A stretch of 38,375 bases of DNA, taken from NCBI GenBank assembly GCA_027494135.1, contig JAOSJK010000078.1:1-38375 (forward strand), written 5' to 3'. Numbering within the stretch: position 1 is the stretch's first letter; each line of letters begins with the position of its first letter. The DNA comes from Acidimicrobiia bacterium. GTDB taxonomy: Bacteria; Actinomycetota; Acidimicrobiia; IMCC26256; PALSA-610. The notes under the pieces are model-generated. The model worked only from the letters and a program-made list of their open reading frames with translations, ran no database searches and had not been told where the DNA came from. Below, in pieces: positions 7,575 to 16,313 of the stretch. The translations under genes were made by a program, and so were the position numbers.

Positions 7575-10500
7575 CGGACCGCGTAGCTCCCGTTGCGCTT
7601 CTCGTACTCGGTCAAGGCGTCGACGACCGCCGCCTGGAGCTCCGCGCTTGTCACCGACGTAATTCGGGAAGTTCAGCGTGAGCCCACCGCACGCCTCCCG
7701 CTGCGAGCTGCTCTCGGGGTGACGATCATCTCGCCGCGACGGGCGAGGATCGGGATCACATCACGAACCGTGGGACGGCGCCCGTCGAGGCCGACGATCC
7801 CGCCGGGCGTCGTAGCCCCTGGATGCCACGGGGTGAACCCGGCGGCGGATCGGTCCGCCCGGCCCCCGTTCGGCTCCGGGCGCTGACCGCCGGATTCGTA
7901 CTGCTGGCCGCCGATCGAGATGAACGTGTGCGACGTGCGGGTTACCCGTCTGCTTCGTATACCCGGTGATGAGCTGACCAGCCACCGCCGACCAGCCCGT
8001 TCAGGCCGGGTAGCAGACCGGCGTCGACGTTGGCCCGGAGAGCAGGCCGAGCCCGAAGTGGAGGATCGCGCTCACGAACCCGGAGCAGTCGAACGGCCCG
8101 TCGAAGTCCCATCCGCCGTGCCCGCCGCCAAAGACGTAGTCCTGGCCCATCCCGGAGATCTGGGCGGCGTAGGCACGGGCCCGGGCGACCCGGGCGGCCT
8201 TCGTGTTCACGAGCGGGACGATCCGTGGGGGAGGCCCCCTGCAGCCCGCCGGACGGGACGTGCGCTCCACGGCCAATGCTCCCAGGTCTGCACGTCCGGC
8301 CGGTCGACGGTAAGCAGAGTCGCGGCGATCTCGTGCTCGGCGACCCACCGCTTGAGGAACTCGGGTCGGCCCTTGCCGCACCGTTTCCGAAGTACTCCAC
8401 GCATGAACGGTCGGCCTGCGCCGCCTGCCACCACTGCTCCCACCACGGAAACGCGAGCGGATGCCCTTCGCCTCCCGCACCGGCCCGGCCCGACGTGCGG
8501 GTAACCGGTCGTCGTCGGCGGACGGCGTTGATCGTCGACCGTTCTTTCGTCGACGGGTAGAAGATCTCGAAGAGCTTCTCGGCGATCGGCGACCAGTGCC
8601 CGCCGGCGTTCCAGAAGGTGCCGAACATGATCCCCTCGCCGACTCCGTCCGGGTCGAGCCGGTGGGGACACCGGCGACGCCGAGCTCTGTCTGGGTTGCT
8701 GGGTCGACGGCGCCGCGGTCCTGGAGCCGGGGACGCCTGCACGGGCGAACGCGCGCCTGGGCCGCCAGCCGGCTGATCTGCGCGGGGGTGACGACCGCTT
8801 CGTTGCGGGCGAGCAGGGGCGAGGACGTCGTCGCCGCGGCCGGAGCCGCCGGTGATCCGGCCGCCCTGGCGAACCCTGGGATCCGCAAGCCGAGATAGTC
8901 GATCTGCAGGCCGCTGCCGCCGAGCGCCCGCAGGTCCATCCACGCGCCGCTCCCTCGACCTGACGGATGGACCCGACTCGTCGGATCGCGCCGACCGCCG
9001 TGCCCCGGAGCCTCGCCGCTGGCGTTCTCGATCCCGACGGCGATCCCCTGCATGATCGGAGCGCCGACCTCGTCCGCCATCAGCTTCGACGGTGAGCCGA
9101 TCCCGAAGAACCCGAGGATGCTGTCCTTCAGCTGCCGAGCTTGCCGCCGAGCCAGCTCGTGAACGAGTCCCAGGCGCCGGTGATGCCGCTTCTTGATCCC
9201 GTCGACGATCGCGGAGCCGATCCCTTGAACCAGTCGAGCGCCTTGCCGGCCAGGTCTGCGGCGAGGCCCACCAGCCCGGAGAAGATCGCGAATCTTGTCG
9301 GCGAGGTGCCGATCCCTTCCTTGATCCCATCCCAGATCCCTGCCCGATCTCCCCTTCGCCTTCGTCACGAACCTGAGGCGAGACCGGCGAGCCGGTCGCC
9401 CATCCCGCGGACGAAATCGACGACCGCGTCGATCCCATTCTGGACGAGCGTCTTGATCCCATCCCACGCTGAGAGAGTAGCGACTTGATCCCGTCCCAGG
9501 CGGCCCCGGCCACGGTCTTGATCACACCCCAGGCGGCGGAGAGAACGGTCTTCAGGCTCTCGAGCGAGCCCCGGACGATCCCCTCGATCCCATCCCAGAC
9601 GCCGGAAAGATTCTGCGATCCCATCCCACGCGCCTGACCAGTCACCGCGGATCAGCGCCATCACGGTCTTGATGATCCCGCCGACCACGTCGATCGCCGC
9701 CTGCACCACGGTCTTGATCGTGTTCCACGCGTTCTCGACGACCGAACCTTCAGGTACGGCCAGACCTCCTCGAAGATCGCCCGCACTCCCGTTCATCGCG
9801 GTCTCGAGCGTCGCCTTCATCTCGTCCGTGTGCGCTTGATCGACTCCCAGACGCCGACCGCGGTATCGCGGACGAAATCAAAACCGGCGCGAACGTGTCG
9901 CGGAGGAAATCGACGACCTTGCCGACGATCTCCCGAAACGTCTCCGACTTCTGGTAGGCGACCACGAAACCGGCGACCAATGCTGCGACCGCGGCAACGA
10001 CGAGGCCGGCCGGGGAGACGAGCGCGCCGATCGCCGGGCCGAGCGCCGAGAACCCCATCATCGCCGGGCCGACCGCGGCCAGGCCGCCGCCGATCATCGC
10101 GATCAGCTCACCGTACGGGCCGACCGCCCGACGACCCGGTTCTTCAGCATCGACAGCTTGTCGCCGAGATCGAACGTATCGGCGGCAGCCTTGTTGATCG
10201 TGTCGTGCGAGTTCGAGAGCGTGTCGAGGAGCCCGTCGATCTCGAACCGGCCCTCGAGGATCGCGGCGGCCATTCGGGCCCGCCCGGGCGCCGAACGTCT
10301 CCATCGCCAAAGCAGTCGCCTCCGCACCGGGCCCGAGCTTCTGGATCCGGTCGATGACGTCGGTCAGCCCCTCCTTCATCGGCACCCCGGCCTTCGCGAA
10401 CTTCCCCCATCGCGATCCGCAGCGACCCCATCACGAGCTCGGTGTTCACACCGTTCTTCTCGAACGACCCGAGCAGCGCGGCCGCCTCGTCGATCGAGAA

Positions 10501-11079
10501 GCCGAACTGGCGCATCGGCGCACCGAAGCGGACCATCAGGCTGCCGAGCGACTCGACGCTCGACCCGGTCACCTGGGACGCGCGGAACAGCCCATCCAGC
10601 GCCTCCGACTGATCCTTCGTCTTCACCGACCAGTCGCCGAAGACACGGGTGACAGTCTCGACGCTCGCGTCGATCCCGAGGTGCTGCAGGTTCGAGAACT
10701 GCCGGGTGGAGCGTTTCGAGCGGCTGCCCGGTCGCTCCGAGCCGCTGATTCGAGCTGGGCGACGGTGTCGCCGATCTGGGAGAGCGGCTGGTTCGAGGTG
10801 GCGCCGACCCGTTTGACGACGTCGCCGAGCGCCTCCAGCTCCTTCCCGGTCTTGCCGGTGTTCGCGCGGATCCCGTCGATCGCCGTGTCCCACTGATCGA
10901 ACGCCTGCTTGCCGAGGACGGCGATCCCGGCGGCGACAGGGGTTAACGTTGCGGTCAGGCCGGCGCCGAGCGCACCGACCTTCTGTGTCATCGACGACCG
11001 GAACGTCTCGAGCTGCCGGTCAGCCTTGGTCGTGTCCGCTTCAAGCTCGAGAACGGCTCACGCCGAGCGACTCGGCCAT
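7571..11079 (-). CDS. Tape measure protein with embedded NlpC/P60 peptidase
   Basis: About 1170 residues, broken by more than ten indels. The N-terminus (VGALGAGLTATLTPVAAGIA) and the block VTRVFGDWSVKTKDQSEALD, SVESLGSLMVRFGAPMRQFG, DEAAALLGSFEKNGVNTELV are the classic TP901-type tape-measure domain. Membrane-like segments follow (ALGPAIGALVSPAGLVVAAV), then tandem WDGIK repeats (9280-9660). Near 8100-8170 an NlpC/P60 peptidase appears: YVFGGGHGGWDFDGPFDCSG (catalytic Cys) and later NPHVAHVH (His). Two copies of the ILARxxExxVTP motif lie near 8790 and 7720. The protein sets tail length and probably cuts peptidoglycan during DNA entry. The TGA/ATG overlap with the chaperone gene fixes the start. 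Confidence 0.85.
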
Positions 11080-11753
11080 CAATCAGCCTTCCTCTTCGGT
11101 GTGAGCTTCACGAGGGGTCCGAGCTGGCGCAGATCGTCGATCGTCTCCACCCTCGTCGCCTTCTCGCCGCCCTTCGCGGCCCGCTCGAGCTCACGCATGA
11201 ACCGGTCCGATCGGACTTCTTCACGGAACCGGTGCCGACAGCGATCGTGCTGACCGCCGCCCGGCGTTCCTCCGCCTCCAGCCGTGGCAGCATCGTCGTG
11301 TAGGCGTGCAGGATCCCTGACGGCAAGGTCGAGCCATCGTTCGGGGTCGCCTCCGTAGAACCGTTGGAGTCGGGCGATGAGCTCCCCGGCAGCAACTCCG
11401 CGGCCGCCGCGATCTGCGCGAGCTGCTTCGCCTTCACGAACGCGAAAAAACGGCTGATCACGTCGACCTTCGCCATCTCCGAGATCCGCTGGAGCATCTC
11501 GGGGCTGACCCCGACGATCAGCTTCCCGGCGATCTCGTCGACGATGAGCGCGCGACACCTTGCTCTGCGCCTGGGACGGCCTGGCGTTCGCGATGATCTT
11601 GTCCATTTCTTCGGCGAGGCGGGCCATCCGTTGGTACTCGAAGCAGCCCGAAGTCCTCGCGGACGGCGAGCTCCCGATCATCTCACCGTCGAATGTGATC
11701 TTGGTTCGGGATGGCGCTATCGCGCCGAGGTCGAGCACGTTCTCGTCTGCCAT
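11079..11753 (-). CDS. Tail assembly chaperone (gpG-gpT-like fusion)
   Basis: About 225 residues, placed just before the tape measure as usual. The gpG-like part reads MADENVLDLGAIAPSRTKIT, EYQRMARLAEEMDKIIANA, MLQRISEMAKVDVISRFFAF. The gpT-like part reads LIARLQRFYGGDPERWLDLA, MLPRLEAEERRAAVSTIAVG, DRFMRELERAAKGGEKATR, ending VKLTPKRKAD. In many phages the two parts are joined by a programmed -1 frameshift. Here they switch frame at several points, including back again, so I read the shifts as sequence errors and the gene as a single continuous ORF. The ATG has GAGGAGG upstream. Chaperones of this kind wrap the tape measure before tube polymerisation. Confidence 0.75.
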   Translation of the reverse strand: MADENVLDLGAIAPSRTKITFDGEMIGSSPSARTSGCFEYQRMARLAEEMDKIIANARPSQAQSKVSRAHRRRDRREADRRGQPRDAPADLGDGEGRRDQPFFRVREGEAARADRGGRGVAAGELIARLQRFYGGDPERWLDLAVRDPARLHDDAATAGGGGTPGGGQHDRCRHRFREEVRSDRFMRELERAAKGGEKATRVETIDDLRQLGPLVKLTPKRKAD

Positions 11754-11963
11754 GACTGTGAGTCCTCCTCGGGGTCCTGTGTGTCGCGGTGATCTGAGGT
11801 CGATCCCGAGCTCCGGGCTGGCCTGCTGGAAGCAGGTCGTATGCCTGCCTGAGCCGACGAGCTTGCCTGCGCTGTCGGCCCTCGATGTCTTGCTCGACCG
11901 GGCGGCCTCATCGAGTCAGCGCGGCTGCCTGTGCGATTGCTGTGACAGCGCGGAGACTCACGG
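11754..11963 (-). other. Gap between tail tube and chaperone genes
   Basis: About 210 bases with no convincing gene. It holds the ribosome binding site of the chaperone gene (CCCGAGGAGGACTC) and a short hairpin (CCTGCTTCCAGCAGG) without a T-run, which may attenuate transcription after the abundant tail tube message. A weak 64-codon ORF is present but its composition looks random. Confidence 0.4.
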
Positions 11964-12619
11964 CTAGGACGCCTCTGCGGTCTGGATCTCGACCTCGATG
12001 ACGTCCGCGTCCTGGTACCTTGACGGCGTGGATCACCACGGCCAGCCGGGCCGGCTCGCCCTTGTTGAAGTTGACGGAACCCGACGCCGACACGAACGCC
12101 CGGGTGAACCGGTAGTCCATGTTGAGCTCGTTGTCGACCGTGGACTGGCCGCGGAGCAGGACGCTGAACGCGTTGACCTGGTCGCCGCGGAAGAGCGAGA
12201 ACAGCGACGAGCCAGGTACGCCCGGGCCTGCCGCGGTGTGGCGGTGACGGTTGCGTTGTTCATGGCGAGCGCGTACATGTCGGGGCTGAGGTCGACGAGG
12301 TTGAGAGTCGCCTCGAACGTCTCCCCGGTGCGGAACCGCTTGACGCTCATCGTGGAGCCGGCCGGGGTGAGAGTCGGAGACTTCCTCGTCGTGGGTGATG
12401 TCGACGCCGGCGTCGTCGTAGTTGCGGCGCCGTTGGTTCCCGAGCTTCGTCCGCCGACGGGGAACGAGGCCTCGGAGTCGTCGAGTTCAGGAAGCTGGTC
12501 GATGGAGGGGCCGACCTTCGGCGAGTGTGGGAGATCGCCTCAGGAGGGCCCAGCCGGCGTCTCACGACGGCCGATTCCGATGGGGGGAGGGCTTCACACG
12601 ACACCTGCTCCCTGCTCAT
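11964..12619 (-). CDS. Major tail tube protein
   Basis: About 218 residues with indels near 12560, 12440, 12380, 12215 and 12015. Protein-like blocks in order are KVGPSIDQLPELDDSEASFP, YDDAGVDITHDEEVS, MSVKRFRTGETFEATLNLVD, SPDMYALAMNNATVT, QVNAFSVLLRGQSTVDNEL, MDYRFTRAFVSASGSVNFNK, EPARLAVVIHAVK and a C-terminus VIEVEIQTAEAS. This is the usual beta-sandwich tube-subunit pattern and lies at the canonical place between the connector genes and the tail chaperone. The start is ATG 12619 or GTG 12604; the upstream DNA carries an opposing HNH remnant, so the very N-terminus is uncertain. Confidence 0.75.
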
Positions 12620-12752
12620 CTCCCTCGGCAATCAGCGCGCCATGGTTCACGTTAAGGGGAGGAACAGCGTCGCCAAGCTGACGCCCGAGAAGGTCCGAGC
12701 GATTCGCCTGCTCCGTGCGGGTGGCTCGTCCGAGAAACGCATCTTCGAGTGA
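12602..12752 (+). pseudogene. Remnant of an HNH homing-type endonuclease, opposite strand
   Basis: On the plus strand, opposite to all other genes, a frame reads SLGNQRA, then MVHVKGRNSVAKLTPEKVRA and IRLLRAGGSSEK. This is the typical C-terminal region of HNH_3-type phage endonucleases (after the zinc-binding HNH core: an LGN/TQ motif, a KGR turn, and a small helix-turn-helix domain starting KLTxexVRxIR). The HNH core upstream cannot be found: only a shifted DTPA/PAHL-like trace is visible before the tail tube start. The C-terminal helix is cut by a stop at 12752. It is probably a decayed or truncated selfish insertion. Confidence 0.55.
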
Positions 12753-12770
12753 AGTCGTAAGAACTGGTCG

Positions 12771-13047
12771 TCACGTGTCCTGAGCCTCCGAATCGTCAAG
12801 CTCGTCGATTCCAACCTCCCGGCCTCTCGTCGGCCGTCTCCGGGTCCGTCGCCTCGCGCTCCGCCCGTCGCCTGCCGCCCCGCCGCTCGTACGAGGGGGC
12901 GTCTTCGATCGCGACGAACCTCAGCCGCCGGTCGGCGAGCAGCCTCGTGGCTGTCGCATCGTCGACGGTGAACTCGTCGCCTCGATCATGGATCTCGCCG
13001 GCCACGTTCACCCGGTGGCCGGGCCCTTCGTACCTGAGTCGTGCCAT
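12771..13047 (-). CDS. Small hypothetical virion-region protein
   Basis: About 90 residues. ATG 13047 has GGGAGGGAG upstream. It begins MARLRYEGPGHRVNVAGEIH and continues DRGDEFTVDDATATRLLADR. This short beta-hairpin-plus-helix layout is common in phage proteins encoded between connectors and tail tube. The C-terminus is either ...RPGGWNRRA (stop 12796) or, with one base corrected, an acidic tail ...GIDELDDSEAQDT (stop 12771). The latter looks more natural. Confidence 0.6.
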
Positions 13048-13057
13048 CTCTCCCTCC

Positions 13058-13483
13058 CTATGCGGCCAGCACGTCGCTCGCGAGCAGCTGCCATGACGAG
13101 TAGGTGACCGGCCAGTCCGTGTCGGGCTCGACGCCGCTGGTGCCCCGGGACGCCTCGTTCGCCCAATGCCAGGAGCACCCCGTCGGAGACGATGCGTTGG
13201 AGATGCTTGAGGCGCGCCCGCGGCTCGCCAGGTAGACCGCCCAGGACTCCGGCCTGGTCTGCCCGTAGCAGTCGACATCGATGCGACGGTCACCGTAGTC
13301 CTGGGAGCGGCCGAGGAAGCCTCCGCCTGCCGGGTTCACGGTGACGAGCGGACGCGGCATGCTCGCGTTCTCGAACTGCGGCACCTGCCCGCCGTAGACG
13401 CGCCCTCCGACGAGCGCCACGAGGTCGCTGTCGAGGCGTAGCCAGCTGACGAGCGCGTCGATCGGATCGACGAGGGCAGTCAC
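13058..13483 (-). CDS. Tail completion/terminator protein (DUF3168-like)
   Basis: 141 residues. It opens DPIDALVSWLRLDSDLVALV, GGRVYGGQVPQFENASMPRP, LVTVNPAGGG, then DYGDRRIDVDCYGQTRPESW and, after two small indels near 13200-13140, LKHLQRIVSDGVLLALGERG. It closes DTDWPVTYSSWQLLASD. This layout (N-terminal helix, 'P.P.VTV', 'R.DVDCYG') fits the tail terminator family that caps the tail tube next to the connector. The GTG start overlaps the stop of the gp10-like gene (GTGA). Confidence 0.7.
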   Translation of the reverse strand: MTALVDPIDALVSWLRLDSDLVALVGGRVYGGQVPQFENASMPRPLVTVNPAGGGFLGRSQDYGDRRIDVDCYGQTRPESWAVYLASRGRASSISNASSPTGCSWHWANEASRGTSGVEPDTDWPVTYSSWQLLASDVLAA

Positions 13484-13805
13484 TGGAATCGCCCCTGATC
13501 CGGCGGGCGAGCGTCCGGGAACGCGATGTCAGCGGCGGGCCGCAGGAACGGACGGCGGCGCTCGGAGGAAGAGCCCGTAGAAGCCGCGCCGCTGGGTTGA
13601 GCCGAACTTCCCGCGCGCCTTGCCGGCCGCGATGACAGCTGGTTCGCTGACCGTCTCCTCCGCGAGGCGGCCTGTGCGCCGCGGCGCCGCCTGGGCCGCC
13701 TGCTGCGCCGCATCCGCGGTCGTCTCGTCGATCGCCTCGCGCGCCGCCTCGAGCAGCCGATCCGACGATCTGCTGTGCCCGCCAGTCGACGATCCGGCTG
13801 GCCAT
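13480..13805 (-). CDS. HK97 gp10-like head-tail joining protein
   Basis: About 108 residues with two indels. It starts MASRIVDWRAQQIVG and has a helical middle rich in Ala/Glu. It continues with RRTGRLAEE-type sequence, IAAGKARGKFGSTQRRGFYG and ERRRPFLRPAADIAFPDA. The basic R-R-T-G-x-L motif followed by a buried 'Y..F.E.G....P.RPFLRPA' end is typical of the HK97-gp10/putative tail-component family. The position after the head-closure gene agrees. Confidence 0.75.
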
Positions 13806-14158
13806 CAGCGGATCCTCCTGACGAGCAGCTCGACGTTCGACGAGCGGCGGATAACGCCTTCGATGCCCATCGGGCCGTCCATGAGCTCGTCTCCGTGCTC
13901 GTCCAGGACGGCCGTGATCCGGTCGGCCTCGGTGACGTCGACGCCCGGTGCGACCAGGATCCTACGGTCAACGAGCACCGCCGTCCGGTCGACGTCGATC
14001 GGCTCGCGGGCGGCGTCCGTCCAGGCCCTGCAGGGACGTCCTCGAGGGTGCATCTGCCAGTCCGGAGCTTCCGGTTGCCCCCAGGGTCCGAGGCTCGCGG
14101 CGTTCGCGTCCCGCCCGATCGTGCAGCGGTGGCGGAGCCCGACACGGGGTCGCGACAA
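13805..14158 (-). CDS. Head closure/head-tail connector protein
   Basis: 117 residues, almost intact. It begins at a TTG (14158) giving SRPRVGLRHRCTIGRD. The core reads VLVDRRILVAPGVDVTEADR, ITAVLDEHGDELMDGPMGIE, GVIRRSSNVELLVRRI. The beta-barrel-like pattern and size fit phage head-closure (stopper) proteins. The segment around 14040 is frameshifted (W-Q-M-H then C-R-A-W-T-D). An alternative start is GTG 14165 in another frame, which I reject because the frame dies. Confidence 0.7.
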   Translation of the reverse strand: MSRPRVGLRHRCTIGRDANAASLGPWGQPEAPDWQMHPRGRPCRAWTDAAREPIDVDRTAVLVDRRILVAPGVDVTEADRITAVLDEHGDELMDGPMGIEGVIRRSSNVELLVRRIR

Positions 14159-14161
14159 GGC

Positions 14162-14739
14162 TCACCTGAGCTTCACCGTCCCGTTGCGGCCGGTGAGCAG
14201 ACGGCGGAGCGCCTGCTTCTCGCTGTCGGTGAGCAGGAGGCCCCGGTCGGCGTAGCCGACCTGCTCGGGCCTGTACCCTCGCGTTCGACGCTGCCGAGGT
14301 TGACCCAGATCCGGACGACCATCTCAGAGGCAGACGCCTCGGACGATCGAGGAACGGTCTCGTAGCCGTGCGTGTAGGTGACGACGAGCTCCTGCCATGG
14401 GTAGCCGAACCCGCCGACGTAGCCGGGCGGCCTGACCGTGCGGAGCGCGACGAGCGTGTCTCCGTCCCGGTACCAGTCCTGATCTCGATCAGAGGGCCGC
14501 CGTCGAGGGCGACGGATGCGACCGAGACGACGGGCCGGCTCTGGGAGCGTGATCCGGTCGTCGCTGGTGCCGCGCCGCTCGAGCACGTCGCCCGTGACGA
14601 GCTCCGAACTGCTGGCCGGTCTCGTCGACGATCAGCCCGGATGCGAGCTCGACAGCGTGTCCGCCCGTTGCTCTTCGAGGCTGTTGAACTCGACGCCGAG
14701 CCGGGCCTCGAGCTCTTCCGATGTTGCGAACTGCGGCAT
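14162..14739 (-). CDS. Head-tail connector (gp6-like adaptor)
   Basis: About 192 residues with indels near 14625, 14480, 14350 and 14270. It starts MPQFATSEELEARLGVEFNS and continues LVTGDVLERRGTSDDRITLP, DQDWYRDGDTLVALRTVRPP, YPWQELVVTYTHGYETVP, EMVVRIWVNLGSVER, ending in a helical tail with GLLLTDSEKQALRRLLTGRN. The 'YVGG.GYPWQELVVTYTHGY' block is the signature of phage adaptor proteins that bind the portal. ATG 14739 directly follows the TAG of the 51-residue gene. Confidence 0.75.
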
Positions 14740-14895
14740 CTACTCGTCGTCTTTCGACGGCTTGCGGCGTGACCGCTTCTTCTGGGCGGGCGGATCGTCG
14801 AGGCGCTCCCACACGTGGGGGAGCCGGTCGAGGCGGCCGCTCGGCTTCTCGAACCTGACGATCTGGCCGGTCCGCTTGTTGCGGTAGCGGATCAT
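14740..14895 (-). CDS. 51-residue basic protein with YRN-TGQ domain
   Basis: 51 residues in an intact frame: MIRYRNKRTGQIVRFEKPSG, RLDRLPHVWERLDD, then a Lys/Arg-rich tail. Small proteins with this start occur among phage head genes. Its first 33 residues align with the N-terminus of the glycosyltransferase two genes upstream (MVYYRNRQTGQVVERAAPW, RLERLDGWERVE), so the same mini-domain exists alone and fused. ATG 14895 overlaps the stop of the acyltransferase gene (ATGA). Confidence 0.7.
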   Translation of the reverse strand: MIRYRNKRTGQIVRFEKPSGRLDRLPHVWERLDDPPAQKKRSRRKPSKDDE

Positions 14896-15401
14896 GCTGC
14901 GGCTCCTCTCCTGTCGAACCAGTCGGCGTATTCGGCGTACCCGTCGAGGGGAGGCCTCGGCGAACTGCTCCCAGCCCTCCTCCTCGAGCGGGGTGAGCCG
15001 CTCCCCGGTCGCCCGGTACAACGGTCGGGCTGGGTTGCCGACCAGACTTCGCCGGCGGGGACGTCTTTCGTGACGACCGCGCCGGCGCCGATGCGTGCGC
15101 CCTTGCCGATCGTCTTCCTGGGCAGGATCATCGCGCCGATACCGACTCGGACGTAGTCGTCGATCTCGACGTAGCCGCCGATGACGACGCCGGGGGCGAG
15201 CTCGCAACCCGCGCCGATGAGCGCGTCGTGTCCGACGTGGCACCGTTTCATGCACCACGAGCGCTCCCCGATGGTGGTCGCCCGTTCGATGCCAGCATCG
15301 ATCGTGACGAGCGCCTCGACCGTTGCCGTCGCCGCGATCTCGGGTGGGATCCCCGGGATTGTGTGCCGGTAGGCGCGGCTCTCGGGCGGCTCGCCGATCA
15401 C
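14892..15401 (-). CDS. Left-handed beta-helix (hexapeptide) acyltransferase
   Basis: About 170 residues. Hexapeptide repeats run through it: IPPEIAATATVEALVTIDAG, HVGHDALIGAGCELAPGVVI, GGYVEIDDYVRVGIGAMILP, RKTIGKGARIGAGAVVTKDV, PAGEVWVGNPARPL. The end fits NeuD/PglD-type or maltose-acetyltransferase-type sugar O- or N-acyltransferases, with the likely catalytic His in KRCHVGHDA. The GTG start at 15401 follows the glycosyltransferase stop by 13 bases. One indel occurs near 15050, before the VGNPARP motif. Next to a glycosyltransferase it probably acetylates the transferred sugar. Confidence 0.85.
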   Translation of the reverse strand: MIGEPPESRAYRHTIPGIPPEIAATATVEALVTIDAGIERATTIGERSWCMKRCHVGHDALIGAGCELAPGVVIGGYVEIDDYVRVGIGAMILPRKTIGKGARIGAGAVVTKDVPAGEVWSATQPDRCTGRPGSGSPRSRRRAGSSSPRPPLDGYAEYADWFDRRGAAA

Positions 15402-15414
15402 AGCGGTCGGTGGA

Positions 15415-16305
15415 TCACGCGACCAGCTCCTCCCGGGCGATCCGCTCGTGCGTCGCGCGCGCCAGCTCGCATAGCTCGGCCGGGTAGAGCTCGGCGAGCC
15501 GCCGCCAAGGATCCGTGTACTCTGGGCCGACGCCGACGAGCTGCACGGTCTGCCGATAGGGCGTGATGTTCCACCGCGTCTTGAAGTCGACGCGGGCGAG
15601 CTCGTGCGGGTCGTGGAACAGCCAGCGGGGCCGGCCGGGCCCGGTGACGCCACGGACGAGGCTGCCGTCGAGGCCTCGGCGCTTCTCCGGCTTGATCGGC
15701 TCGAACTTCCGTGTCTCGAGCAGGAACCGCGGCAGGATCCACGGGATGACCCCGTACCGGTGACGAATCACGGTGCCACGCATCCGGCCGTGCTCGAGAT
15801 CGACGACCGCGAGCTTCCGGCCGCCGACGATCGTCGTCGGCCCGGGCAGCTTCTCGAACACGGACTCGTGCAGCCAGTCGTCGGAGCCGAGCGCGACGAC
15901 GAAGTCGGCGTCACCTTCGACGCAGGCGTATCTGAACCCGGCGTTCGTCTTCCGGCCCAGGTACGCGTTGCTCATCTCGACGGTCGCGAACTTGTGCTCG
16001 CGGGCAAGGTCGAGGTTCTCGTCGTCGGCGACGATCACTGCGTGCGCCGTGATCCCCATCCCGTCGAGGCGGCGGATCAGGTCGGCCCGCTGTGCGAACA
16101 CGAGCTCGGAGACGGCGAGCCGGCCGTGCGCTGGGCTGGAGAGCCAGACGATGGGCCGTCGGGTGAAGCTGGGCGCCGCCACGGTGCCGACGGCGCCCTG
16201 CTCTGTCATCTCGACCCGCTCCCAGCCGTCCAGGCGCTCGAGCCGCGGCCACGGGGCAGCGCGCTCGACGACCTGGCCGGTCTGTCGGTTGCGGTAGTAG
16301 ACCAC
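15415..16305 (-). CDS. Glycosyltransferase (GT-A-like) with N-terminal YRN-TGQ domain
   Basis: 296 residues, one of the few long genes with no frameshift. Residues 1-33 are the YRN-TGQ mini-domain. The catalytic part has HAVIVADDENLDLAREHKF, NAGFRYACVEGDADFVVALG and SDDW (DxD-like metal/nucleotide-sugar site at about residue 150). Later come LDGSLVRGVTG and EYTDPWRRLAELYPAEL. It aligns along its length with the glycosyltransferase at 28137-28899. It sits directly after the P22-type coat gene and before the acyltransferase, so a capsid or tail protein is the likely acceptor; that is inference. GTG 16305 lies nine bases after the coat stop. Confidence 0.85.
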   Translation of the reverse strand: MVYYRNRQTGQVVERAAPWPRLERLDGWERVEMTEQGAVGTVAAPSFTRRPIVWLSSPAHGRLAVSELVFAQRADLIRRLDGMGITAHAVIVADDENLDLAREHKFATVEMSNAYLGRKTNAGFRYACVEGDADFVVALGSDDWLHESVFEKLPGPTTIVGGRKLAVVDLEHGRMRGTVIRHRYGVIPWILPRFLLETRKFEPIKPEKRRGLDGSLVRGVTGPGRPRWLFHDPHELARVDFKTRWNITPYRQTVQLVGVGPEYTDPWRRLAELYPAELCELARATHERIAREELVA

Positions 16306-16313
16306 GGGTCGGC

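Noticed and set aside
11079..11753. Programmed -1 frameshift joining gpG and gpT
   Set aside because: There is a -1 step near 11385, but the frame returns later and shifts again near 11230 and 11560, and no canonical slippery heptamer in the right phase is visible. Sequence errors explain it better.
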